Positions 52,971 to 61,525 of a DNA stretch of 64,000 nucleotides are shown here, piece by piece. A program made the position numbers and the translations under genes. The notes below the pieces were generated by a model. It was not told where the DNA came from and did not search any database. It saw only the letters and a program-made list of their open reading frames with translations. This DNA comes from Ruminococcus bicirculans (ex Wegman et al. 2014) (lineage in GTDB: Bacteria > Bacillota > Clostridia > Oscillospirales > Ruminococcaceae): contig NZ_HF545616.1 of assembly GCF_000723465.1 (NCBI RefSeq), positions 62,001-126,000 on the forward strand, given 5' to 3'. Numbering within the stretch: position 1 is the stretch's first letter; each line of letters begins with the position of its first letter.

Positions 52971-55442
52971 CTATTTAACTATGTCTACTCTTTCAGTGGG
53001 TTTTGAGAGATCGGCATAGCTGTATGAGCGTATCTGTCTGTCGGAGAAGATATAAATATATCCGTCCTGAACGAATGCACTGCGGTAACGATCTCTCTGG
53101 TCATTGTCGTTGACCATAGCCGTGATCTCGTCTTCGCTAGCCTGATCGAAATAATCGTCAAAATAATCTGTATATTCGTCAAGCTTTATAGTTCCATACT
53201 CGCTGAAAGTTTTGGTTTCTATGTTATATTTCATTACCAGAATTTTTTCAATAGTTTTTTCATAATAGGTATATTCCCAATTGTCGCCGTCATCGGTCTT
53301 GCCTACTGTGGTTATGTCATAGAATGGTATGGCTATATATCCGTTTTCGTTGTCTGTTATTATTGAATTTGAAAAAACAGTGCTGGCGGATCTTTGGGTC
53401 ATATCCTTTCCGTCAACTGTTGTTCCCATTTCTTTCTCGTGATATTTGTATTCCTGTATAGTCTTGAAGAAGTTGAATTTCTTTACTACCTCTGTGTCAT
53501 AGACCTGCACCTGATCCACTGTGCCGTTAGCATTCGCTATGCCCTTGCCGCTTGAGCCGTATAAAAGCGTTTCTTGCTTTTCTGTTTTGCTCTTGTCGAG
53601 TATCTTTACGCTGAAAGAGTCAAATGACGTGCTGTCGGTGCGCACTGCAATATCATCGTTATAGTTCGTCAGGCTGTATTGAAAAGATACTCTTGACGCT
53701 GAGTCTGACACTGCTATAATTTGATCGTCAGTTTTCACCTGAGTTATCTTGTTAGGGTCTGAGAAATCGTATGTTTCTTCAAGCTGGATATCGTTCGCTG
53801 CCTGATAAGTGTCATCCATGCTGTATGCAAATGAATATTCTCTGTAAACATACAGCATGGAATGATAGAATGTGCTATACCTTGCGCTTTCGAAGTCGAT
53901 ATCCTCGTATGTGAGGGTCTTTTTCACAGGGACGCCAAGGTCATTGTCAAAAAGCCACAGGGTGCAGATATTAATGCCGCTATAATAGGTATTGTGTGTG
54001 CTGATATCGTAAATGTTTGCAGAGTCGTTTGAGAACAGCGACAATCTGCCGTTATACTCATCTCCTGATATGGCGTGGCTTATATGCTCGGCGTCTGCGC
54101 CTGTGACGGTCTGGGTTTTGTTAAGCTCCATGTCGCCGCCACCGTAGTTTATTCTTGTAATAAGCGCTCTTGTTGGCACTGTGCTGTAATCATCGTCTGT
54201 TTTTTCAAAGCCATATGCTCTTAAAATATAAATGTTGTCTGTTCCCATTAAGATGCTGCTTTCACCGCAGGCGATAAGCTTTGAAGCCATGTATGAGCCT
54301 TGATTTTTTCCGTCAAAGGACGAAAGCAGGATCATGGACGGTGTATTATCTCTGGCTGTGATATACATTTCACTTTCTTCAAAAAGCTGTTTTTCACCAT
54401 TGATGTATCGCACTGGTGCGATATCCTCGGGCTTTTGGTCATCTAAGAGCAGTGAAGCCGCTCGGGTGTAGCGTGACACGATGAAAAATTTTCCGTCAAC
54501 TTTTCTTATGCTCTCCAGCACGCCGGGCTGTTCAAACTCGCTTATGAGCTTGATATTCTCAGGGTCGCTCACGTCAAACATGCACATTCCGCAGTATTCG
54601 ATATCGAGGTTTTTCTTTCCTGCCTTCACGGGTAAGATAAAGTCGAAGAAAGCGTAAAGCTCGTTATTATCCAAATACATTGCAACAACGCTTGGAGCAA
54701 ACTTACAGCCGTACTGTTCGTATTCGGCAATGTCAACAAGACCTTTTTTAAGGAAGGTTTCCGCAAAGATATCCTGTTCTGACTTTGTGATATTTCCGTT
54801 TTGGGTAATATAAACGTCGATACCGCCATTGTCAGTAATGAAATGGGCATTTCCGTAGGTTATGTTTGTTTCCAGCTCATCTATGCTGGTTGTGGGGGTG
54901 ATATCCACGCCTGAGCGAGTGAGCTGTATATCAGCGGGGTTAGGGGTGAGCTGGTGATCTCTAAGTGCCTGCTTATACAAAGCCACATGGTCATCGTCAT
55001 CAACAGTCAAAGTGTCGATGTTTTTGAATATATAGCTATTGTCAACTATAAAGTCCTCTATGTTTTTGCTGTTGCTATTTATATAGTTGTAAAGACCCTT
55101 ATAGGTCGTTCCACGGAGGCCGTCAAGACCTGAGGCGTCAGCGGACTGTGAAGAAGCGGAATTGGGGTATTTTTTGACGAACTGGGTATTGCTGAACCTA
55201 AGCACAGCAAATCCGCCTACCACAAGGACGAAAGCCGCCACCACAGCCAGACATCTCAGGGCGTTGCTTCTGCCGCTGTTTATTTTTATCTCTGCACTAT
55301 TTGGAGTATTTTCGATAACGGGTCTGAAGCCTGCCACGTCCAGCATATCTTTTATTTCCTGGGGCATGAGCTTATCAGGAATTTTGTTTGCCTGTTCCAT
55401 TTGTCTGATAAGCTTTCTGCGTTTTCTTAAATTTCTCATCAT
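52971..55442 (-). CDS. Membrane-anchored beta-propeller protein, likely sigma-factor partner
   Basis: An 823-residue protein. The cytosolic N-terminus (RKRRKLIRQMEQANKIPDKL) is followed by about 40 more residues and a helix at about 62-82 (LRCLAVVAAFVLVVGGFAVL). The large extracellular part shows the Beta_propel pattern with repeated blade-like segments, for example VVAMYLDNNELYAFFDFIL, GMCMFDVSDPENIKLISEFE, SIRKVDGKFFIVSRY and GYIYIFSDRQIRSYSY. It overlaps the ECF sigma gene by 4 bases (ATGA), the usual layout of an anti-sigma factor, so the short cytosolic part may hold the sigma factor. This is inference; no zinc-binding anti-sigma motif is visible. Confidence 0.8.
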   Translation of the reverse strand: MMRNLRKRRKLIRQMEQANKIPDKLMPQEIKDMLDVAGFRPVIENTPNSAEIKINSGRSNALRCLAVVAAFVLVVGGFAVLRFSNTQFVKKYPNSASSQSADASGLDGLRGTTYKGLYNYINSNSKNIEDFIVDNSYIFKNIDTLTVDDDDHVALYKQALRDHQLTPNPADIQLTRSGVDITPTTSIDELETNITYGNAHFITDNGGIDVYITQNGNITKSEQDIFAETFLKKGLVDIAEYEQYGCKFAPSVVAMYLDNNELYAFFDFILPVKAGKKNLDIEYCGMCMFDVSDPENIKLISEFEQPGVLESIRKVDGKFFIVSRYTRAASLLLDDQKPEDIAPVRYINGEKQLFEESEMYITARDNTPSMILLSSFDGKNQGSYMASKLIACGESSILMGTDNIYILRAYGFEKTDDDYSTVPTRALITRINYGGGDMELNKTQTVTGADAEHISHAISGDEYNGRLSLFSNDSANIYDISTHNTYYSGINICTLWLFDNDLGVPVKKTLTYEDIDFESARYSTFYHSMLYVYREYSFAYSMDDTYQAANDIQLEETYDFSDPNKITQVKTDDQIIAVSDSASRVSFQYSLTNYNDDIAVRTDSTSFDSFSVKILDKSKTEKQETLLYGSSGKGIANANGTVDQVQVYDTEVVKKFNFFKTIQEYKYHEKEMGTTVDGKDMTQRSASTVFSNSIITDNENGYIAIPFYDITTVGKTDDGDNWEYTYYEKTIEKILVMKYNIETKTFSEYGTIKLDEYTDYFDDYFDQASEDEITAMVNDNDQRDRYRSAFVQDGYIYIFSDRQIRSYSYADLSKPTERVDIVK

Positions 55443-55972
55443 GTCACCTCCTTTCCAAACAGCTTACTGCGTATTTTTGCTTTACCTCTGGATATATGGG
55501 AACGGACTGTCGTATCTTTAATACCTGTTATCTCCATTATCTCCCTGCCTTTGTAGCCTGCTATACAGTGAAGTGATATACAGAGTCTTTCCGCTTCACT
55601 GAGATCAGCAAACTCTTCTAAGATCTCGCACCGCTCGAATCCGTTTTCGTCCTTGATTATTGCGTCGCTTTCATTAATATAATCGAGGTTAGAGCGTCTT
55701 TGGGCGTATTCCTTTTGTTTTTGTTTGATCTTGGCGACCAGAATTTTGAACATCCAGCTATCGAAAGCTTCGCTTTTCCGCAGCGAGGAGATGCTCATAT
55801 AGCCGTCCAGCACAGCGTCCTGCACTGCATCGGCGGCGTCCTCGGCATTTTGCAGGTTAGCGAGGGCGTAATAATAAAGCTCCTTATATATCTCTCCATA
55901 GAGCTTAGAAAAGGCGTCCGTATCGCCGTTCACCGCAAGTTCTGCGAGCTTTTTTCTTCCCTTTTTGTCCAA
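55439..55972 (-). CDS. ECF-type RNA polymerase sigma factor
   Basis: A 177-residue sigma factor. Region 2: FSKLYGEIYKELYYYALANL and AEDAADAVQDAVLDGYMSI; region 4: SEAERLCISLHCIAGYKGREIMEITGIKDTTVRSHISRGKAKIRSKL, a normal helix-turn-helix. It starts with TTG at 55970-55972 after GGGGGGATCAGA. Translation is coupled to the propeller gene. Upstream lies a perfect 10-bp inverted repeat at 56012-56039 that may take part in autoregulation. Confidence 0.9.
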   Translation of the reverse strand: MDKKGRKKLAELAVNGDTDAFSKLYGEIYKELYYYALANLQNAEDAADAVQDAVLDGYMSISSLRKSEAFDSWMFKILVAKIKQKQKEYAQRRSNLDYINESDAIIKDENGFERCEILEEFADLSEAERLCISLHCIAGYKGREIMEITGIKDTTVRSHISRGKAKIRSKLFGKEVT

Positions 55973-56011
55973 TCTGATCCCCCCTGTCGTCCGTCATAAT
56001 ATAAGTGTATA

Positions 56012-56039
56012 TTTTTCACTGAAATGTTGCAGTGAAAAA
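56012..56039. promoter_or_regulatory. Perfect inverted repeat upstream of the ECF sigma gene
   Basis: TTTTTCACTG and CAGTGAAAAA, 10-bp arms with an 8-base spacer AAATGTTG. On the minus strand the spacer gives TGCAACA, which resembles -35 elements of some ECF promoters; a clear ECF -10 is not seen. Confidence 0.5.
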
Positions 56040-56052
56040 AATTTTTTGAATA

Positions 56053-56080
56053 AAAAAATCGGGGACGAGGTGGTCGTCCC
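56053..56080 (-). terminator. Terminator of the PH-domain operon
   Basis: GGGACGA pairs with TCGTCCC (56062-56068 with 56074-56080); the A-run at 56053-56058 gives a T-tract on the minus strand. It lies about 280 bases after the stop at 56362, with the repeat block between. Confidence 0.75.
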
Positions 56081-56104
56081 TGATGATATTTGTTTATTAA
56101 ACTG

Positions 56105-56274
56105 TGTAGGTGCTGGCGTCCTCGACAGCCCATTTCCTATTTGCCTGTACGAGCTTGCGTTATCCGCACAAAGTTCGGCGCAACAATTCACAACATTGTC
56201 TGCTTCTTTTCATTCGTGAAAATTCCAAGCTTAGCCGCTTCGATATCGGGCTGTCGAGGGCGCCAGCCCCTACA
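56105..56274. repeat. Inverted pair of REP type B elements
   Basis: Forward TGTAGGTGCTGGCGTCCTCG at 56105-56132, inverted at 56247-56274 (CGGGCTGTCGAGGGCGCCAG then CCCCTACA). The 114 bases between contain TTGCGTTATCCGCACAAAG and no gene. Confidence 0.85.
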
Positions 56275-56366
56275 CCAAAGTTCTACCGCTGCAAAATCGC
56301 TTAGCTCGGTGCTGAGGGGGTAACTTTGGTCTGCTATGCTAATTCCTCATTCCTCATTTTTTCACA
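56247..56366 (-). repeat. Long structured repeat, copy 3 (inverted, internally deleted)
   Basis: On the minus strand: GGAATGA heptamers, AGCATAGCAGACCAAAG, AGCACCGAGC, AGCGATTTTGC, then TGTAGGGG of a type B REP. These are the left and right ends of the long repeat at 26881 joined, with about 220 bases of interior missing. Confidence 0.75.
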
Positions 56367-57849
56367 CCGCATACCCATTCCTGTTCAACAATTTTATGAC
56401 CTTATCATAATTAAGTCCCTTTACAGTATGATAGTCTGTACTCTCCGAATTGGTATAAACTCTCACGGCACAAGTATGGCTTATCTTCTGAAACGGATTT
56501 TGCATGACAGTTACCATTGACACTCTGTCAAGTGCGGCTATTGATTTATGAAAGCTATACCATTTACAATATGACAATGTACAATACCCGTTTTCAAAGC
56601 CTATTGACGTTGTGAACGCTGCCGCCGCCTTGACCATCACGAGCCACAGCAATGGTATGGTAGTTAGTATAACAAGTATGGTTATTTCTCTTTTCCAGTT
56701 AGGAAAAAAGTAAAGCGTTCCTCTTCCTGATACGATAGGTATAAACGTGCATATGAGCGGTATCGTTATAAATCTGCCAAGGTCGGCTTTTCCTGTGGAG
56801 ATGTCGCTTTTCACCGGCGGTATTTTCGGCATGAGCATCTTCAGGGAGCGGTCAACCTGTCCGTTTGTCGTTATCGGTATAAGTGCTGATATTTCAAGCC
56901 GTCTTTTTCCGTATCCTGTACAGTGGGCAGACACAGAGGTTATTTTGCATATCTTCATAAGCAATGATTGTCTTAGGTCGATATAGTTTACTCTATCTCT
57001 ATAGAGGACGTGTCTGCGTCTTGTGCCTATCCCGCTTCTGATTATGAAAAGGTCGGCACAGCGTGTGCAGGAAAAATTCCAGTGGCGCATTAGATTCGAC
57101 AGAAATGATATGAGCCAGCCTCCTGCCAGCACACCGCCTGCGATAAGGATATATTCAGGCACTTCTGCAAGCACCGGAACTTTTGCTATCTCCGTATTCA
57201 CTCTGCGGAGTATTTGTTCCTCCGCCTCTCGTCCTACTATCCTATATGCTTCGTAAAGTACCGACAGAACGATTATCATGCCTGACAGAGTTGATGAAAA
57301 GATAAGAGAGAATATAACGAGCAGGCTTTTCTTTGAGTTGTAGACATATTTAGGTTTGTTTTTGCATTTGGCAGTGGCAAAATGATAAAGCTCAAAGGCT
57401 CGTTTTTTTGTAAGGGTGAGCATTATATCTGCATTTTGCAGTGATTTTGCATCGGTGTCTATGTATACGGCACAGGAATGTATAAGTCTGGAAATATATC
57501 CTTGTGACAGTGACAATGAGCTTATCTCGGCAAAATAGACCTTAGTTCGTGTTATGCCGAAATAGCCTGTGTGGGCTATGATGCAATCTTCTTCAAGCTC
57601 ATAGTAGACAAATATCCAACGCAGGAAAGCGTAGCCGAAGATAAATGTGATAGTGAGGATATCGACCCAATGTGCCTGAAACCAGCTTTGAAAGTTGAAT
57701 TTTGCGGCTATGAGATACTTGGCAAGAGGGATAGCAAGAAGCCACATATATTTAGTTGTATAAGATAATATCATTATAGGGTGCTGGCGGTGGGTGAAGA
57801 AATTCTTCAGCCAGCTTCTTTTTTCCTTGATAGTTTCTCTGCGGCTCAT
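56362..57849 (-). CDS. PH-domain membrane protein, YdbT-like
   Basis: A 495-residue protein with about six membrane segments and three bacterial PH-like (bPH2) domains: one after the first helix pair (YYELEEDCIIAHTGYFGITRTKVYFAEISSLS), one in the middle (RCADLFIIRSGIGTRRRHVLYRDRVNYIDLRQS), one at the C-terminus (YCTLSYCKWYSFHKSIAALDRVSMV). This matches the YdbT family, made with YdbS, which in Bacillus protects against some antimicrobial peptides. It follows the YdbS-like gene by 24 bases. AGGAAAGGTTTAA precedes the ATG. Confidence 0.85.
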   Translation of the reverse strand: MSRRETIKEKRSWLKNFFTHRQHPIMILSYTTKYMWLLAIPLAKYLIAAKFNFQSWFQAHWVDILTITFIFGYAFLRWIFVYYELEEDCIIAHTGYFGITRTKVYFAEISSLSLSQGYISRLIHSCAVYIDTDAKSLQNADIMLTLTKKRAFELYHFATAKCKNKPKYVYNSKKSLLVIFSLIFSSTLSGMIIVLSVLYEAYRIVGREAEEQILRRVNTEIAKVPVLAEVPEYILIAGGVLAGGWLISFLSNLMRHWNFSCTRCADLFIIRSGIGTRRRHVLYRDRVNYIDLRQSLLMKICKITSVSAHCTGYGKRRLEISALIPITTNGQVDRSLKMLMPKIPPVKSDISTGKADLGRFITIPLICTFIPIVSGRGTLYFFPNWKREITILVILTTIPLLWLVMVKAAAAFTTSIGFENGYCTLSYCKWYSFHKSIAALDRVSMVTVMQNPFQKISHTCAVRVYTNSESTDYHTVKGLNYDKVIKLLNRNGYAV

Positions 57850-57873
57850 TTAAACCTTTCCTGTCTTTGGTAT

Positions 57874-58395
57874 CTAGTCTTCTTTGCGTTCTCTGTTTCG
57901 TATGGAGCTGTTTACTATGGCGGATATTTCCATGGCATCACGGCGGCTCATAAAAGGTATAAGAAGTCTTGCGCCCAAGGCGTTTAAGACAACGAAGTTA
58001 AGTCCTGTTATACTGCCCAGTGGGGTTATGATAGTTGTGACGGATTTTATTGCCGAGGTGGGCATAAAATGCCGCATGGTAAAGAAAAGCCCTGTAAAGG
58101 CGGTGACTTCTTTTGAGCTGACGGTGAAATAAGATCTGATGAAGTAAAAGGGAAGCACCAGCAGGCAAAAAAGTGCGGCGATTATCCACAGTGGCATAAG
58201 GATATAATTCACGGAAAATGGGATAAGTTTTTCTATGAGATTGACCGCATAGCGGATAAGAAACAATATTACCGCAAGGATAGCCCAGAAGATAAAAAGC
58301 GGTATTTTTGAGGGCTTATATCTGTGCATTTGAGGACGTTCACCTCGCTGTTTGTTTTTTTGCGTATTTGTATGTATGGTTATCTCAGTTTTCAA
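57874..58395 (-). CDS. PH-domain membrane protein, YdbS-like
   Basis: A 173-residue protein with a hydrophilic N-terminus, two membrane helices (IPLFIFWAILAVILFLI and YILMPLWIIAALFCLLVLPFYF) and one bPH2 domain (YFTVSSKEVTAFTGLFFTMRHFMPTSAIKSVTTI). It is the small partner of the YdbT-like protein downstream. The start is TTG at 58393-58395, about 6 bases after GGGAGAT; ATG 58329 is possible but lacks a clear ribosome site. Confidence 0.83.
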   Translation of the reverse strand: MKTEITIHTNTQKNKQRGERPQMHRYKPSKIPLFIFWAILAVILFLIRYAVNLIEKLIPFSVNYILMPLWIIAALFCLLVLPFYFIRSYFTVSSKEVTAFTGLFFTMRHFMPTSAIKSVTTIITPLGSITGLNFVVLNALGARLLIPFMSRRDAMEISAIVNSSIRNRERKED

Positions 58396-58471
58396 GAATT
58401 AATCTCCCTTTTATATCATATCATTTATAAGGCAATTATTTGCACGAAAAAAGTGTTTTCGGGGGAAAGCT

Positions 58472-59764
58472 ATGGAACTTACGGCTATAATAAACAAGAT
58501 AAATTCGTTTTTGTGGGGCGTTCCGCTTTTGATACTTTTGCTTGGGGGCGGAATATATCTGAGCATAAAGCTTGGATTTCCACAGATACACATTTTAAAA
58601 ATAATGAAGAAAACGGTTTTTACGCTGTTTAAAAAAGAAAGCTCCGAAAGCGATTCTCTCTCGCAGTTTCAGACATTTTCCACGGCGCTTGCGGCAACTG
58701 TAGGAACAGGCTCGGTGGTGGGCGTGGGGGAATGTATCAGGATAGGGGGCGCAGGCTCGGTATTCTGGATGTGGGTGTCTGCATTTTTCGGAATGGGGCT
58801 TGCTTACTGCGAAAACTATCTGGGAGTGAGATGCTCTGACGGAAAGCTTTGCGGTGCGGCGTCTTATCTCGAAAAGATAGGCAGAACGAAGCTCACGGCT
58901 GTTTTGTTTGCAGTTTTTACGGTGGGTGCGTCCCTTGGAATGGGCAACATGGTGCAGACGGGTTCGGCGGCTGCGGCTGCCCGAGAGGGGTTTGGGATAC
59001 CCTCATATATATTTGCACTTGTGGTGCTTATTTTCGTATTTTTAGTAGCTGTGGGAAAAAACTCAGCAGCTTGTCTTTGCGAAAAGCTTGTGCCGATAAT
59101 GGCGGTGCTTTTCATAGGCGGCAGTTTGGGAGTGATAATATTTCACCCATTAAAAGCCGCAGGAGCGATAGCAATGATAGTAAAAAACGCCTTTTGCCCC
59201 ACAGCCTGCATAACAGGCTCGGTGGCAGGGACGATAATATTTTCCATGGTGGAGGGGTTAAAGCGTGGAGCGTTTTCAAACGAAGCAGGCTTAGGCTCGA
59301 CGGTGGCAGTACACAGCTCGTGCAGGATAAAGTCGCCTGAATTGCAGGGAACATGGGCAATGGCTGAGGTTTTTATAGATACCTTTGTCATATGCACTTT
59401 GACGGCTGTGGTGATAATAATAAGCGGCACTGACCTCACGGGGGAGGACATGGCAGTGCGGGCTTACAATGCTGCTCTTTGTGGAGCGGGGAAGTATTTC
59501 ATGTCAGGTTCGCTGATACTTTTTGCATTAGCGACAGTGGCAGGGTGGTTTTTCATTGGAGAGAGGGCTTGGAGATACCTTTTCCCTCGAAGTGATATGA
59601 TCTATAGGATCATGGCGATAGCTTGTGGGTGCATTGGAACGATGTGGAGCATGGAGCTTGTGTGGGGAGTGTCGGATATTTTCAATGGACTTATGGCAGT
59701 GCCGAATGTTATCGGGGTGTTGGTGTTGTGGAGAAAAGAGGTAGGAATGAGGAATGAGGAGTGA
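58472..59764 (+). CDS. Alanine:cation symporter (AGCS family)
   Basis: A 430-residue transporter with about 11 membrane segments. FLWGVPLLILLLGGGIYLSI at the start, FQTFSTALAATVGTGSVVGV, GAGSVFWMWVSAFFGMGLAY and GAFSNEAGLGSTVAVHSS are AGCS hallmarks. It takes up alanine, glycine or related amino acids with Na+. The last residues, MRNEE, are encoded by GGARTGA heptamers of the long repeat at 59744, and the stop codon falls in the third heptamer. The original C-terminus may therefore have been replaced. Confidence 0.92.
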   Translation: MELTAIINKINSFLWGVPLLILLLGGGIYLSIKLGFPQIHILKIMKKTVFTLFKKESSESDSLSQFQTFSTALAATVGTGSVVGVGECIRIGGAGSVFWMWVSAFFGMGLAYCENYLGVRCSDGKLCGAASYLEKIGRTKLTAVLFAVFTVGASLGMGNMVQTGSAAAAAREGFGIPSYIFALVVLIFVFLVAVGKNSAACLCEKLVPIMAVLFIGGSLGVIIFHPLKAAGAIAMIVKNAFCPTACITGSVAGTIIFSMVEGLKRGAFSNEAGLGSTVAVHSSCRIKSPELQGTWAMAEVFIDTFVICTLTAVVIIISGTDLTGEDMAVRAYNAALCGAGKYFMSGSLILFALATVAGWFFIGERAWRYLFPRSDMIYRIMAIACGCIGTMWSMELVWGVSDIFNGLMAVPNVIGVLVLWRKEVGMRNEE

Positions 59765-60182
59765 GGAATGAGGAGTGAGGAATGAGGAGTGAGGAGTGAG
59801 GAATTGGCAAAGCTGACCAGAGTGGGATATCCAACATCGAGCGGAGCGAGAGGTAAAACGCAGGCTCAAGCCCGGCGTAAGAGGGCTTGCAGGGTCAAGG
59901 GACAGAGTCCCTTGCGGAGTTTGAGGCAGAGCCTCATTCGGCGTAAGCCGACTAGGTGCAGATTTAATGAGAAAAAAGCATATGAAAGTCCGATATTAAA
60001 CAAATGTGATATCGGAGCAAAAATCTGCACCGTTTTCCCTATCCCTTAGCAAATGTAAATCCGCAAAGAGCGGAGCGATTTTGCGGCGGAAGAACTTGCC
60101 CGAATAAGATGTAGGAGCTTGTTTGATAAATAATAAGATGTGCGTGCTGTGGAAAAGGCGGGTGAACACTGTTCGCCCCACA
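59744..60182. repeat. Long structured repeat, copy 2
   Basis: Eight heptamers GGAATGA or GGAGTGA at 59744-59799, then GAGCGGAGCGAGA, hairpins CAAGCCC/GGGCTTG, CAAGGGAC-AGA-GTCCCTTG (59896-59914), GAGGC-AGA-GCCTC, TCGGC-GTAA-GCCGA, outer stem GGTGCAGATT/AATCTGCACC (59955-59964 with 60022-60031) around TCCGATAT/ATATCGGA (59989-60016), then CCGCAAA/TTTGCGG (60061-60086), ending near TGTAGG at 60110 and an inverted type A REP at 60159-60182. The block 59915-59964 matches copy 1 (27064-27113) in 48 of 50 bases. The 426-base gap between the symporter and fumarase genes consists of this repeat. Confidence 0.85.
60159..60182 (-). repeat. REP type A copy, inverted
   Basis: CGGGTGAACACTG followed by TTCGCCCCACA. 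Ends 9 bases before the fumarase stop. Confidence 0.75.
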
Positions 60183-60190
60183 TTATGCCC

Positions 60191-61033
60191 TTATATCTCT
60201 CCGCTTGCGTGTCTTGTCACATGACAGCCTACGTTCACTGACACCGGCAGGCCTGCGATATGGGTCGGTGCTTCTTCTATATTTACTGCAAGACAGGTCT
60301 GTGTGCCGCCAAAGCCTTGTGGTCCTATGCCAAGGAGGTTTATCTTCTCCAGCATTTTCGCTTCAAGCTTTGCATAACGTTCCTTTGGATTTCTCTTTGA
60401 TACGCTTCTGCACAGTGCTTTCTTTGCAAGGTATGCGCACTTCTCAAAGTCGCCGCCTATGCCTACGCCTATGACTATTGGCGGACATGGGTTAGAACCT
60501 GCTTTTGCACACACTGACACTACCCAATCCACTATCTCGTCCTCGGTAACTGACGGGGTCATCATTTTAAGCTGTGACATATTTTCGCTGCCAAAGCCCT
60601 TTGGTGCCACCATTATTTCTACCTTTTCGCCCTCTGCTATTTTAAGATGCACAACAGGCGGTGTATTATCCCCTGTGTTTACTCTTTCCAATGGGTCGGA
60701 TACTATGGAACAGCGCAGTCTGCCCTCGGTGTAGCCCCTTGCTACACCTTTATTTATGGCTTCATTCAGCGAACCGCCTACAAAATGCACGTCCTGTCCT
60801 ATGGTCATGAAGATAACTGCCATGCCTGTGTCCTGACAGATAGGGATAGTTTCTTCTCTTGCTACTCTCATATTGTCAAGGATATCAGCAAAGACGTTCT
60901 TTCCCACCGGGGACTGCTCTTTCTTGGCGTTGCACTCTATACAGCTTTCCATATCCTCAGGAAGATACAGATTGGCTTTTATGCACAGATCTCTTACAAG
61001 TTCTTCTACTTCTGAAACGTTTATCTCTCTCAT
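60191..61033 (-). CDS. Fumarate hydratase, class I, alpha (N-terminal) subunit
   Basis: A 280-residue iron-sulfur hydratase subunit. The cluster cysteines are in ICQDTGMAV, GSNPCPP and GGTQTC; FGSENMSQLKMM and VGIGIGGDFEKCAYLAKKAL are family segments; the end VNVGCHVTRHASGEI is complete. The two-subunit type needs a beta subunit of about 185 residues (C-terminal domain) that normally follows directly. Here a repeat block follows instead. L-tartrate dehydratase alpha is an alternative. The start is 2 bases after the cheW stop, so it belongs to the chemotaxis transcript. Confidence 0.9.
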   Translation of the reverse strand: MREINVSEVEELVRDLCIKANLYLPEDMESCIECNAKKEQSPVGKNVFADILDNMRVAREETIPICQDTGMAVIFMTIGQDVHFVGGSLNEAINKGVARGYTEGRLRCSIVSDPLERVNTGDNTPPVVHLKIAEGEKVEIMVAPKGFGSENMSQLKMMTPSVTEDEIVDWVVSVCAKAGSNPCPPIVIGVGIGGDFEKCAYLAKKALCRSVSKRNPKERYAKLEAKMLEKINLLGIGPQGFGGTQTCLAVNIEEAPTHIAGLPVSVNVGCHVTRHASGEI

Positions 61034-61035
61034 TT

Positions 61036-61500
61036 TTATTTATCCTTTCGCTCTGTATTTGCTACCTTTTCACGGTCGCTGAGCTTTATTACTTTTTCGC
61101 TGTCAAGGACATAGCATGGCTTGCCCTCCAGAAGAAATTCTCCTTTTAGAAAATCTGCGCAGGCTTCTTCGTTGACGTTTGGGGCTTTACACAGCTTATC
61201 CTCGGGAATATCCGTGAAGCCTGCTACGTTGTCGCACAAAAGCCCTACGGAAACTTCTTCGCCCATTGTGATTATTATGCAATCTCTGTCGGAGATCTCT
61301 TTTGGCTCATAGTGGAAACGTCTGCGCAGGTCTATGACAGGCACTACCTCGCCCTCGTTCACCACTGTTCCCGGCACATAGTCGGGAAAATCAGGCACGG
61401 GAGTTGGGGTCTGCGCCGCTATGATTATTTTTATATCCTCAAAGGGCAGTGAAAAGCTTCGCCCTGCTGAGGTGAAAATGAGATATCTGCTGTTTTCCAC
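61036..61500 (-). CDS. CheW-like chemotaxis coupling protein (second copy)
   Basis: A 154-residue single CheW domain: RYLIFTSAGRSFSLPFEDIKIII, VPDFPDYVPGTVVNEGEVVPVIDLRRRF and a late VSVGLLCDNVAGFTDI. It differs strongly from the CheW at 63374, so it may serve another receptor or act as a CheV-like accessory without receiver. It starts with GTG at 61498-61500 after AAGGAGGG and lies between cheB and the fumarase gene. Confidence 0.85.
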   Translation of the reverse strand: MENSRYLIFTSAGRSFSLPFEDIKIIIAAQTPTPVPDFPDYVPGTVVNEGEVVPVIDLRRRFHYEPKEISDRDCIIITMGEEVSVGLLCDNVAGFTDIPEDKLCKAPNVNEEACADFLKGEFLLEGKPCYVLDSEKVIKLSDREKVANTERKDK

Positions 61501-61525
61501 AGCTATCCCTCCTTGTTATATTTTA

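Noticed and set aside
59744-59799. Heptamer array as a CRISPR-like or satellite array
   Set aside because: Units are 7 bases and contiguous, with no spacers; no cas genes.
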